A stretch of DNA of 64,000 bases from Flectonema sp. DT1601 (lineage: Eukaryota; Euglenozoa; Diplonemea; Diplonemida; Diplonemidae), in contig OZ025801.1 of NCBI GenBank assembly GCA_964019425.1, positions 620,001-684,000 on the forward strand. The letters are read 5' to 3'. Under the pieces are notes generated by a model. It had not been told where the DNA came from. It did no database searches and saw only the letters and a program-made list of their open reading frames with translations. The translations under genes and the position numbers were made by a program. Shown here in pieces: positions 23,754 through 32,393 of this stretch; position 1 is the stretch's first letter, and every line of letters begins with the position of its first letter.

Positions 23754-23913
23754 TAATTACACTCAACACACCAAACTAACAATAGACAAGATAACATACA
23801 GCCACCTTAAACAGAGGAGTAGGCGCAACTATAACACTGGAACTGCTTCCCTCGTACGTTGGCGACATCAGTTCACTCACTGACATACTCATGGCTTCCA
23901 GACCACCCGACAT
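23063..23913 (-). CDS. acidic Ser-rich protein, 200 aa, three exons, unrecognised
   Basis: The exons are 23800-23913, 23615-23720 and 23063-23445. Intron 1 (79 nt) starts GTATGT and ends with about 22 A then CAG. Intron 2 (169 nt) starts GTTTTT and ends CATCAG. The three exons add up to exactly 201 codons with the stop, which supports the model. The product begins MSGGLEAMSMSVSELMSP. The middle is very acidic (ENDSEDDVQD; NEDEDSYPSEDEIEPP), and the C-terminus is basic and hydrophobic (LKISKSRISFGAELRL). No known domain is visible. Intron 2 holds a shortened family A repeat lying antisense to the gene. Confidence 0.7.
23512..23600 (+). repeat. internally deleted family A repeat inside an intron
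   Basis: It contains the head (ACAGAAAATAGTAATATAAC..TTGTTGATG..TTTTTGTTTGT) joined to the tail (TTACAGTACTTGTTAAATGC plus A-run). The conserved middle seen in other copies is lacking. It lies within intron 2 of the acidic 200-aa gene, on the opposite strand. Confidence 0.65.
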
Positions 23914-24754
23914 TATTATTTTTTAATTAATTAACACAGAATCACCAATAGTTTATTTCCGATAAGATTTCGATAAACTCGATTCTTTTTTTTTATAATA
24001 AAAAAAAAAAAAAAAGGATCGAAGGTAATCCGAGAGGAAGAGAGGGAGGGAAGGGGGGAAAAAATAGGGGGGGAAGATACCCTGTAACAAAAAGAATAAT
24101 AATAACAAATAAATAAAAACATAATAAAACACCAAATCGGCTAAAGCAGTCGCACATTATAAAGAAAAGCCACGACTTCACAAGGATAGAAGGAGATTAA
24201 AACTAACAGAGAATAACAGAAAAAAGAAAAACCTGCGACGTATACAAGACGATAATTATGCAAACAGCAGCCCAGTACATACCTCTCGCATTGGTTTAAA
24301 TAAACGGGGGTTGAATGTTTGAATTTGTACGTAAAATACAAATGTATTGTATCATAAACAACATTAGTTTTAGATACAGTGACTAAACGGGAAGGGGGTA
24401 GAAATGTTTGAACATATTTGTGAAGAAATAGTTAGTTAGTAAAGAAACATCTGTATTGTACCATAGTTAACAAAAAAGAAACGTTAGTCATGATACATGA
24501 ATAAAACAGGGGGGTAAAGAAAAACTATCGCTAGGTAACAGCGTAGAGCTAGAATTTGGTTTTTTTTTTTTTTTTTTTTTTTGGTTTTTTTTTTTTTTTT
24601 TCTCCCCCCCTGTTTCGATCATTACGAGTACTTTAATTGGTTCCATTTATGTGCAAAGACCTGCAGTATTATTCCCCGCTCGAATAAAAAAAAAAAAAAC
24701 TAATGCCGACTATAAAACACTCCTTTAAATCACAAGCTAATCGAACTTGATTTT
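23914..24754. repeat. intergenic DNA with two family B copies
   Basis: A clear family B core lies at about 24306-24385 and a diverged second copy at about 24398-24510, both in + orientation. The rest is A/T and G runs. No gene is supported. Confidence 0.6.
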
Positions 24755-25885
24755 TTAAAAGAAGCATTCCTTAGCAGCTTTTACACACTTTCCCTTTTCA
24801 AAAAATAACAAACTTGCATTTTCAGGTCTGTCAGCTTGGGTTGCGATATCGTAAGGGGTACGACCTGCTTTATCAACAGCATCAAGTTGAGCACCAGCAG
24901 CAATCAGCATTTCAATGATTAAAGGTGAAGCGTGTCCGGCAGCTAAGTGAAGTGCAGTAAATCGACGGTCTTTTAAAATGTCTGTTTGAGATCCAATTCC
25001 CAAAAAATATTTAACAATCTCACTGTTGTTAGCGAATGTCGCAACATGAAGTGGAGTCCATGATCCACTCGACGTTCGAACTGAAAGTAGTCCGACCGGA
25101 TCTGGAGCTGAATCCATTATGAATTTAATAACATTTAAGTTTTGTTGCTCTGTTCCAAATTTAGCATCAGCTGCGATATGAATTGGTAGATTACCAAATT
25201 CATCTTCATGCCGATGGTACTCTGGAAATGATTTTAAAATTGCTTTTGCAGCTTTAAACTTTCCCGCTTTCAAACATAACGATGCTGCTTCAGGAGACGT
25301 TGTTATAGCACCGTTGTGGCAAGCAACGTATGCGAGTTCCTCATCGTTTGAATTTAGTATTCCTCCTGTTATTTTACATTTAGCACCATACTTTATTAGT
25401 AATTTGCATTTTGATAACCCATCATTTCGAAACAATGCTGTCGTTAGTGCTGCTTCTAAGTGTTTGTCAGTCCACGGGAGGCATCTCAGCAAGACATCCG
25501 ACACGACTGTTTCAGAACCATTAAGATGACGACTTAATTTATGTAGATCGCCGTAATATTCAGCCTCAGCAATCAGTTCGATAACTTCAAGTTGTTTGTT
25601 TAGAATCGCTTGTACCATTTTAGCAGCAGACGCGCACGTCATTCTATGATTTGATAGAAGTAACTGTCTTGCTCTAAGTTTCTTACTCGCATCAGCCTCC
25701 AAAACATCTCCTCCAGAGATCCCGTAGCTCAATACTTTTTCTGTTCCCTTCAAAGGGATACCCTCGTAAAATAATGATGTGGCAGTGTCCAACGAAGCCT
25801 TCTCCAGCATTTCATAGACTCGATCATTTGGTTGAATTTCTACAGGCAACTCCTCACCAGATTCTAGCGATATAAAAATATTCAT
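24755..25885 (-). CDS. ubiquitin-like N-terminus plus ankyrin-repeat protein, 376 aa
   Basis: A single exon. Residues 1-66 (MNIFISLESGEELPVEIQPN, then FYEGIPLKG..VLSYGISGGDVLEAD) follow a ubiquitin-like beta-grasp pattern. The middle is helical and may hold degenerate repeats. Clear ankyrin repeats come in the C-terminal half: GNLPIHIAADAKFG, WTPLHVATFANNSEIVKYFL and FTALHLAAGHASPLIIEMLI followed by GRTPYDIATQADRPENASLL. Ankyrin arrays bind other proteins, and the ubiquitin-like head suggests a link to the proteasome or ubiquitin system, but no partner can be named. A TTTTCTTCCAG acceptor-like site lies roughly 45 nt before the ATG. Confidence 0.8.
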   Translation of the reverse strand: MNIFISLESGEELPVEIQPNDRVYEMLEKASLDTATSLFYEGIPLKGTEKVLSYGISGGDVLEADASKKLRARQLLLSNHRMTCASAAKMVQAILNKQLEVIELIAEAEYYGDLHKLSRHLNGSETVVSDVLLRCLPWTDKHLEAALTTALFRNDGLSKCKLLIKYGAKCKITGGILNSNDEELAYVACHNGAITTSPEAASLCLKAGKFKAAKAILKSFPEYHRHEDEFGNLPIHIAADAKFGTEQQNLNVIKFIMDSAPDPVGLLSVRTSSGSWTPLHVATFANNSEIVKYFLGIGSQTDILKDRRFTALHLAAGHASPLIIEMLIAAGAQLDAVDKAGRTPYDIATQADRPENASLLFFEKGKCVKAAKECFF

Positions 25886-26109
25886 TTTTTGTTGTTGTTG
25901 TTGTTGTTTCAGAGAGTTGAGGATGGGAAGATGCTGGAAGAAAAGAAAAAATGAATGAGAAACCCTAAGATAGCGGATGGGGGAAAAAAAAGCAACATCG
26001 CAATTAACAAAAAAAACAAAAAAAAATATATAAATAAATTCAAAAAAAAAAAAAAATCTACTACAAGTAATTGTGAGTACTTAAAATCTTCTATAAAAAA
26101 ATAATTTCC

Positions 26110-27051
26110 CTACCAAACATGTCTTTTGGGTGTTGCGAGACTAATCAAATTCGAGTCTCTGAATGACTGCGGAGACCTACTCGCTAATAACGTTATGAGA
26201 GTTCTAATGGGAGCTGCATTTGGAGTCTGAACTGACAGTTCATTAAATAGTAAAAGACCTTTCTTAATAAAAGAAACAACAGCCTCTTGCTGATCAACAG
26301 CAGTTACATGTTTAATTAAAAGTGAGAAAATCGTAACAAATGGAAATGATGGCTCAACCCATGATGATGATGAGGGTTCTGGTTCAAGTGAACGACGAGT
26401 CATCGATACCAAGTCATCAAGCATGAGATGGATTTCTGTACTTGTTAAAGACAGTACAGGTCCAAGAGAAGGGTTGTGTCGGATTTCGTTAAGGAATGCG
26501 GCAACAGCACCAAATCGAATAGTGTCAATGGAATCACCGTCTTCGTAGTCTTGAAAAACAGATCTCACGTCGACTAACATTTTATGAGTGAATAGCAATT
26601 CATATCCAAGTGATGTTGTTGTTGGAAGGTCTGAGTGTTGGTGACGTTGTTGAGTTCGCCAAACAGCCGCATCGCCATACCAAAGATTCGAAAGTTGTTT
26701 TTCAGTAAATGAGCGATCATCGACCAGTTCCAATTCGTATTCTTTTTTAACAGTTCTCGAAGCAATATAACTCGCTACCGCTACAGCCATTGCAGTTTGC
26801 TTGTGATCCTTGCGTTTTCCTCCCATTAGCTCTCTCATTCCTTCTGTGTTGCGTTTTCGTTCTATTGCTCTGCCCTTCATCCAAATACACATCCATTCAC
26901 CCACCCCAATCATACCAGTCCTGTTTGGATCCATCACAGATATAATGTGTTTCTTTAATTCTGACAATGTGTTATATTCCCTTCCCAATCGTTCTCCCAA
27001 ATCCTCAATCGCAGCGGCATCATCATCTCCGATATGAAACATGTCGGTCAT
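26110..27051 (-). CDS. EF-hand-like protein, 313 aa, unrecognised
   Basis: A single exon. The chosen ATG (MTDMFHIGDDDAAAIEDL) lies 4 nt after an acceptor-like CATTTCCTACAG. The open frame upstream of it is Phe/Tyr-rich leader without protein character. Residues about 36-52 (VMDPNRTGMIGVGEWMCIW) look like an EF-hand loop with D-x-N-x-T-G-x-I-x-x-x-E. The basic segment ERKRNTEGMRELMGGKRKDH follows. The C-terminal half is helical (EIHLMLDDLV; FVTIFSLLIKHVT; IRTLITLLASRSP). The single EF-hand-like loop suggests calcium binding, though proof needs structure. The family is not recognised. Confidence 0.65.
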   Translation of the reverse strand: MTDMFHIGDDDAAAIEDLGERLGREYNTLSELKKHIISVMDPNRTGMIGVGEWMCIWMKGRAIERKRNTEGMRELMGGKRKDHKQTAMAVAVASYIASRTVKKEYELELVDDRSFTEKQLSNLWYGDAAVWRTQQRHQHSDLPTTTSLGYELLFTHKMLVDVRSVFQDYEDGDSIDTIRFGAVAAFLNEIRHNPSLGPVLSLTSTEIHLMLDDLVSMTRRSLEPEPSSSSWVEPSFPFVTIFSLLIKHVTAVDQQEAVVSFIKKGLLLFNELSVQTPNAAPIRTLITLLASRSPQSFRDSNLISLATPKRHVW

Positions 27052-27315
27052 TATTCTGTAGGAAATGAAATAATATTGAAATGAAGGGAAAAAACAACAG
27101 ACATAAATAAAATAAAAAAGTGAAATCATCATCACCTACGTTGGTAGACGGTAGTATTTGTTTCGCATGCGTGTTTCATGCATGCTACAATAATGAAGAA
27201 AACAAAAAAGAGGAAAAAAAAATATCGAGACGTCGAATGGTGGAAAATAAATTCACCATTTTATGTTCTTTTGGCTGATCGCTTATTTTTCGTATGTTGT
27301 CGTAAAAGTGGTGCC

Positions 27316-27505
27316 ATTCAAACACCGCAAACCTTGCACACGTGTTAGACTCCTTGGTCCGTGTTTCAAGACGGACAGTGCAAGATCGCTACTTTCTGAT
27401 TACCTCATGAAAGCATGTCACTCCCGTGTGAGTCACCCGTTGGGGAATCACACGGCTTCCTGTCCCTTTCAGTGACTCTTTGGTCCGTGATTTAAGACAA
27501 GTAGC
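27316..27505 (-). rRNA. nuclear LSU (28S) rRNA fragment, two diverged copies of the LR3 site
   Basis: At 27344-27374 the + strand reads TTAGACTCCTTGGTCCGTGT followed by TTCAAGACGG. This is the antisense of the universally conserved 28S stretch used for primer LR3. A second, more diverged copy (GACTCTTTGGTCCGTGATTT, AAGACAAG) lies at about 27474-27500. The flanks do not follow 28S, so this is a scrap rather than a gene. It sits between the 5' end of the EF-hand-like gene and the 3' end of the transporter gene. Confidence 0.7.
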
Positions 27506-27526
27506 AGCTGTGTAGCAGCATACTAT

Positions 27527-28624
27527 TCAGACAAGTTCATTTTGATTATTTAATTTAATGTGTCGCTGAGAGATGTCACCACCGAGTGAGAACATTGCTG
27601 TCGGGGAATCACCTGACGAGTTAGTCTGATTCCCTCTTTGAATCCTAACGGAAGATAACCAACTGAATACCCAAAATGAAGTAACAGAAGCTATCAAATA
27701 ATAACTTATCGAAATTGAAATAAATATCATTTTTCCCTCATCAGACGGAAAGTTATTTATAAGCATGGGTACGAAGACTAATTCTGGTGGAGAGGCTGAC
27801 ATGTACAACAGACTAATACAAGATTCACTTTTTAATTTTAGAAAAAAACATACAACATAAGTCGATAAAGCCGATATTGCGTACAGTAGTAAAGCTCCTA
27901 TGCAATACTGATAATTAAAATTCTTAAATCCTCCCAGCTGGTTCATCATAAACGACAATCCAAACACTATTTGAATTGTTGCGGTTGTGCTGGTTAGAGG
28001 AAACTCTGTTCTTTTTTCCATCATAATGTTCGTTGGTGAATTTTGATTTTTTTCATTTTTCAAACTTTTGTAAAAATATCCGACCAACAGTGGAAATACA
28101 ACATTTAAAGTAGTCATAAAGATAGATGTGTTTGATAACGTTTTTATGTTTAAAATCGAAAGAGAGATAATTCCAAAAATAAGTCCAGACAGAGCTCCAA
28201 TAACAGAATATGCCGAATTCGCATATGCTTCAAATGAGAAATGGGAACTGCTCGTCAGCCCAATCGGTGAAATTTGAAAAATCAAAATCGCAGTCGCGAT
28301 TTCAACCGTCGTACAGTAACTTACGAACAGGTGTGTAAAAAAAGGAATCACCAAATATTTTAACCCAGTCTGAATGGATACTGCTTTCATACTATTACGA
28401 CACTCTGTTAAATTAAGGTTTCCGAATGCCCCAGCAGTTAGGTACAACAACCATGCTATAGCTGTGATTCCCATTTCCGCGAACCATCCAAAATTGATAA
28501 GCAAACCAACAGCCGCAGCCCATGCTAAATTATAATCAACAAGTAGCTCACTAATATAGAGACTTATTGAAACAATGTTCCACGACTTGGGGTCGTTAGT
28601 TTTGGATCTAAGTCGCTTGTCCAT
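27527..28624 (-). CDS. multi-pass membrane protein, SBF/BASS-like transporter fold, 365 aa
   Basis: The Met at 28624 (MDKRLRSKTNDPKSW) is the likely start. It follows CACACTCCAG by 16 nt, and the open frame upstream of it is weak. There are about nine hydrophobic segments. The region FQISPIGLTSSSHFSFEAY, followed by SAYSVIGALSGLIFGI, resembles the conserved 'CxPGG..SN..T..A.GD..LS' crossing segment of bile-acid/sodium symporters (SLC10/BASS). SASPPELVFVPMLINNF may be the second crossing motif. The substrate is unknown. The C-tail is hydrophilic. Its start lies only about 66 nt from the stop of the next upstream gene on the same strand, close enough for one precursor RNA. Other transporter families remain possible. 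Confidence 0.55.
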   Translation of the reverse strand: MDKRLRSKTNDPKSWNIVSISLYISELLVDYNLAWAAAVGLLINFGWFAEMGITAIAWLLYLTAGAFGNLNLTECRNSMKAVSIQTGLKYLVIPFFTHLFVSYCTTVEIATAILIFQISPIGLTSSSHFSFEAYANSAYSVIGALSGLIFGIISLSILNIKTLSNTSIFMTTLNVVFPLLVGYFYKSLKNEKNQNSPTNIMMEKRTEFPLTSTTATIQIVFGLSFMMNQLGGFKNFNYQYCIGALLLYAISALSTYVVCFFLKLKSESCISLLYMSASPPELVFVPMLINNFPSDEGKMIFISISISYYLIASVTSFWVFSWLSSVRIQRGNQTNSSGDSPTAMFSLGGDISQRHIKLNNQNELV

Positions 28625-28690
28625 CGTGAATTGTGTACCCTGGAGTGTGAATTGTGTTACAAACGATTGGTACAAAAACCATAACCTACC

Positions 28691-29713
28691 TCATGAATAC
28701 ATAAACTTAGGCATCTTCCTCACACCAGACTCAACCTCACTGAAGGTATCTGGACTAACTCTCTTCAAAGTTCTCATCAGAGAATAAGCATCTTTCATGT
28801 TTGCTGATTCTAACTTTTCAGTTATCCAATCCACTAGTAATTCAGATGAAAGCGGAGGATTATTTTTTGACGACAACAACACTTGAAGAGAATTGAGACT
28901 CTGAGTATCTTTCTCTCGAACAACTGGAACAAGCGGAGTAGAGATACTAATCACCCCCATACTAGTGATATCTTGAGGTGGGTATACAAACCCTCCATAC
29001 AATGATTCAAGTTTTTGTAGGATCATTTTATGATCGTTTGTTTCAGGAATGTCGCTGTTCAAAGTTGACGACTCACCCCTTGACGTCCTCGCTTTGAATG
29101 CTATTTTACTTGTGAAACTTTTTAACACGAGTAGTTTCAGTGACAGCGACATAGCTAAATTCGTCAAAGCCTCATGAAGTTCCAAACTTGTCGTCAGCGT
29201 CGTCGGTGATAAAAAACTTCCCCTCATAGATGGCGTCATCATTTCAATTTTTGGTATCGGAACTCGATCCCGCTGCTCATTCTTTAATATTTCAGTTATT
29301 TGAGAAACAGATGATTCGCTTTTACTGAGACGTACTTTCAGTTTTTTGAGGACAGTTTTCGCCACCAAATCAGTCACTTGATGTTTAACAAATATATTTT
29401 CCTCACCAATCTGAAATACGCTACTTTTCTTAGTTGAATTTTTCATGCCCATCACCTGAGCAACAATTGCATGACCCGGTAGGGAGCTAATACCTAGGTA
29501 TAGTTCGATTCCGTCTCCGATCATTTTTTTCATCTGTTTGCAAACTCGTATTCCCGTATCTTTCGGTGTTGCAAAGGATACGCTACTTGGTGAAATGATT
29601 AGAACTCTGTCGAGAATGGTTTCAGAGGTGGTGATGAAATTAACCAACGTCTTCATTTGTTGCATTGCTACGACAGGTTCACACGAGCCAACTTGAACGT
29701 GGACGGCATCCAT
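28691..29713 (-). CDS. unrecognised 340-aa protein
   Basis: A single exon starting MDAVHVQVGSCEPVVAMQQM. The first third alternates beta strands and helices (RVLIISPSSVSFATPKD; GIELYLGISSLPGHAIVAQV). The middle is helical with KKLKVRLSKSESSVSQITEI, and the end is SEVESGVRKMPKFMYS. It has no signal peptide, membrane helix or recognisable catalytic motif. Base composition and codon use match its neighbours, so it is likely a real gene. Its stop lies about 66 nt before the transporter ATG. Confidence 0.6.
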   Translation of the reverse strand: MDAVHVQVGSCEPVVAMQQMKTLVNFITTSETILDRVLIISPSSVSFATPKDTGIRVCKQMKKMIGDGIELYLGISSLPGHAIVAQVMGMKNSTKKSSVFQIGEENIFVKHQVTDLVAKTVLKKLKVRLSKSESSVSQITEILKNEQRDRVPIPKIEMMTPSMRGSFLSPTTLTTSLELHEALTNLAMSLSLKLLVLKSFTSKIAFKARTSRGESSTLNSDIPETNDHKMILQKLESLYGGFVYPPQDITSMGVISISTPLVPVVREKDTQSLNSLQVLLSSKNNPPLSSELLVDWITEKLESANMKDAYSLMRTLKRVSPDTFSEVESGVRKMPKFMYS

Positions 29714-29774
29714 TACTGTTGTCTACATTTCTCTATTATTGTTTTGTGTTTTTTGTGAGTATTAAATTTCAATC

Positions 29775-29806
<32 letters not shown>

Positions 29807-30030
29807 GAAAAGAAAAGAAAAGAAAAACACCAAATCCACTAAAAAGCAAAGCCCACAGATTATGTCATCAAGTGTGTGTCTGTGTCGAGGAGAGAAAACA
29901 ATTGATTTTTTTTTGTTTTTTTGTAAAAATATTTTTAAAAAAAAACTCACGCACGAAATACAAACACTCGTAAGAGTGATTAGTGAAATCTTAGGGGGAA
30001 AAACAGTAAAAAGGATATTGTACAGATCGT

Positions 30031-31380
30031 CTATGATGACGAAACGACTCGAGTTGGTTTTGATGGCTCCACGAGACGAGGAGAAATAGAATTATTATTT
30101 TCAGCAATCAAAACATCACTCAGCTGATCAATAAGTGTGTCTGATGACTTCCTTCTTTCACTCACGTCTGATTCAGAAATTGATTTTGTTGTCGCACCAG
30201 AAAAACGACGACCGCTGTCTGTAGTAGTCCACGGAACTAATGTTTTAGTTCTTTCAGAAACATCACTAAATCTATTGTTGTCAATTTCATCTTCAAAATG
30301 GATTTCAGTCCGCATTCCCACCGTGAGATCTGATTCAGGGTAAGACATGCCAACTGATTCAGGGTAAGACATGCCAACTGATTCCACAACAGATGCTCCC
30401 CGTTGGTTAGAAGTGTTATTTATATCAAATGTCGGTATCAAGTTTGGTACATTTCGATTGCCTTGCTGAGAGTGTTGTGTCTCTGATGCCACATCAGTCA
30501 GCTGATTAGTACTTTCATGTGGTCTTTCAGTGAGATCTGACTCCGTAATAAATATTTCTTGTTTGTTAGAAGTGTTATTTATATCAAATGTCGGTATCAA
30601 GTTTGGTACATTTCGATTGCCTTGCTGAGAGTGTTGTGCCCCTGATGCCACATCAGTCAGCTGATGAGTACTTTCACGTGGTCTTTCAATGAGATCTGAA
30701 CCCACAACAGATGTTCCCCGTTGGTTAGAAGTGTTATTTATATCAACCGTCGGTATTAAGTTTGGTACATTTCGATTACCTTCCCGAGAGAGTTGCGTTT
30801 CCGATGTCACATCAGTCAGCCGATTAGTACTTTCATGTAGCCCTTCAGTAACTCTCGGTATGAAGTCAGTCTGTAGTTCCTCAGAGTAAGTTGATTCAGT
30901 ACTGACGATTACTTGATGTTCAGAATTGACGTCAGAATCTAACATCTCACTGAAAGCTGTTGGATTGAAGTTACCAAATACCCAGTTTGGAACATTCTGG
31001 TGATGCTGCTGTTGATGTTTTTTGTACGAATTCCTAATTTCTGAAAGCAATATTTGATCACCAGAAGTAACAGTTTCATCCTCAACTTTAGTTTTTATTT
31101 TTTTATTAACTTTCTTTGACCGAGTTCCCCAAGCAACATATTTTCCTCCTCCCCTATACGGGTTTATTTTAGGTATCACTTTTGCTGGCTTTACAGTATG
31201 TCGACACTCACTCTGATGAACTGATTCTTCACTCATTTCAGAGACTTCTTTCACAATTTTATCCTTTTTTTTTAGAGCTTCGGTTGCGGCCAAATTCCGT
31301 AGCCCTCTCTTCCATCTTTCGACTTCGTATTTTATTGGAAGCTCGTCAAAACAATCTGAATAGTGAGTGAGACTGCTCAT
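30031..31380 (-). CDS. low-complexity protein with three 53-aa tandem repeats, 449 aa
   Basis: The ATG at 31380 (MSSLTHYSDCFDELP) is the likely start. Residues about 80-105 hold a basic patch (INPYRGGGKYVAWGTRSKK). From about 30400 to 30880 the DNA repeats every 159 bp. Each unit encodes about 53 residues with NVPNLIPTFDINNTSN and ESTNQLTDVASETQ. A 24-bp direct duplication (SVGMSYPE twice) follows. The whole protein is Ser/Thr/Asn/Glu-rich and probably disordered. The in-frame repeat units with silent and replacement differences indicate a translated gene that gained repeats by slippage or unequal exchange. The function is unknown. Confidence 0.6.
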   Translation of the reverse strand: MSSLTHYSDCFDELPIKYEVERWKRGLRNLAATEALKKKDKIVKEVSEMSEESVHQSECRHTVKPAKVIPKINPYRGGGKYVAWGTRSKKVNKKIKTKVEDETVTSGDQILLSEIRNSYKKHQQQHHQNVPNWVFGNFNPTAFSEMLDSDVNSEHQVIVSTESTYSEELQTDFIPRVTEGLHESTNRLTDVTSETQLSREGNRNVPNLIPTVDINNTSNQRGTSVVGSDLIERPRESTHQLTDVASGAQHSQQGNRNVPNLIPTFDINNTSNKQEIFITESDLTERPHESTNQLTDVASETQHSQQGNRNVPNLIPTFDINNTSNQRGASVVESVGMSYPESVGMSYPESDLTVGMRTEIHFEDEIDNNRFSDVSERTKTLVPWTTTDSGRRFSGATTKSISESDVSERRKSSDTLIDQLSDVLIAENNNSISPRLVEPSKPTRVVSSS

Positions 31381-31401
31381 TATTATTCTACCAACCAACA
31401 C

Positions 31402-32393
31402 TAGTGAAAATAATTATTTGTTATTTTTAAAAAAAAAGAGGGAAGTTTGTTGACAGCTCATGCTCACTTCACAGATCACTTCCACAATTATTTTTTTTTA
31501 TAACGCAAAACGTCAGCTAACTGTGAAAAAACAAGTGAAAAAAAAAATCGAACAGCAATGAAGAATATTTTCGGACACTTTTTAAAATTAAAATGAAAAG
31601 ACCGAAAAGACAAAGGGGAAGAGACAGGGGAGCCATTTTTTCCGAAATGAAAAAATATTGTTAATTATTGTGCAAATAAAGAAAGGGGGAAAAAAATTAA
31701 AAATCAAAAGATAAAATGTAAAACGAATATCTGAACTCGTTTAATTATTATTTTTTTTTTTGTAGCTACAAACCTGTTGTTCGGTAGAAAAGAGAATTGT
31801 GGCAGCGTAACTAACCTATTCCTTTATTAGGATTTTCTACGGGTAGCGTACAAACAAGAAAAAGGTGTGAGTAAAAAAAGTAAAAAGTCAAGTTTTCCCT
31901 TTTTTTTTTTTTTTTTTTTTTCTTTTTTTCCTTTTGAGCACTGCGGTATGTTGTAATCTACTCAAACTTGAGGAAGAACAGATCAGCTATACCATGTAGT
32001 AAGAATTAACAGAAACACGTTTCAAGAAGGCAAGCACACTGGTTTTTTTTTAAAAAAGGTTTCTTTTTTTTTTTTTTTTTTTTTTTTAATCACTAAAAAG
32101 ACCGTTCGAGATATATAAAAGGTTTTTAAAGTTGTCACTGTCTTATCAAGCTCAAAGGGAGCGAAGGTAAAACTTTGACAATGTAAAAACAGTAACAACT
32201 TTAAAAACACTACTAAGTATCATTGTCTTATCAGGAAGGGAGGGGGCATTCGTACGCATTTGTTTTACTCTAAATATGGTTATTTTTTTTTTTTTTTTTT
32301 TTGGTACATAAATAAATTCAAATTAATTTTATTTTTATTTGTTTTGTCTTTTCATTTTGCTAGCCTTGCTTGGCTATTTTTCTTCTTTTTTTT
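31402..32393. other. intergenic homopolymer-rich DNA
   Basis: A or T runs lie at about 31750, 31904, 32068 and 32283. A direct repeat of about 25 bp (AGTTGTCACTGTCTTATCA / TAAGTATCATTGTCTTATCA) lies near 32130 and 32213. No gene is supported. Confidence 0.6.
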
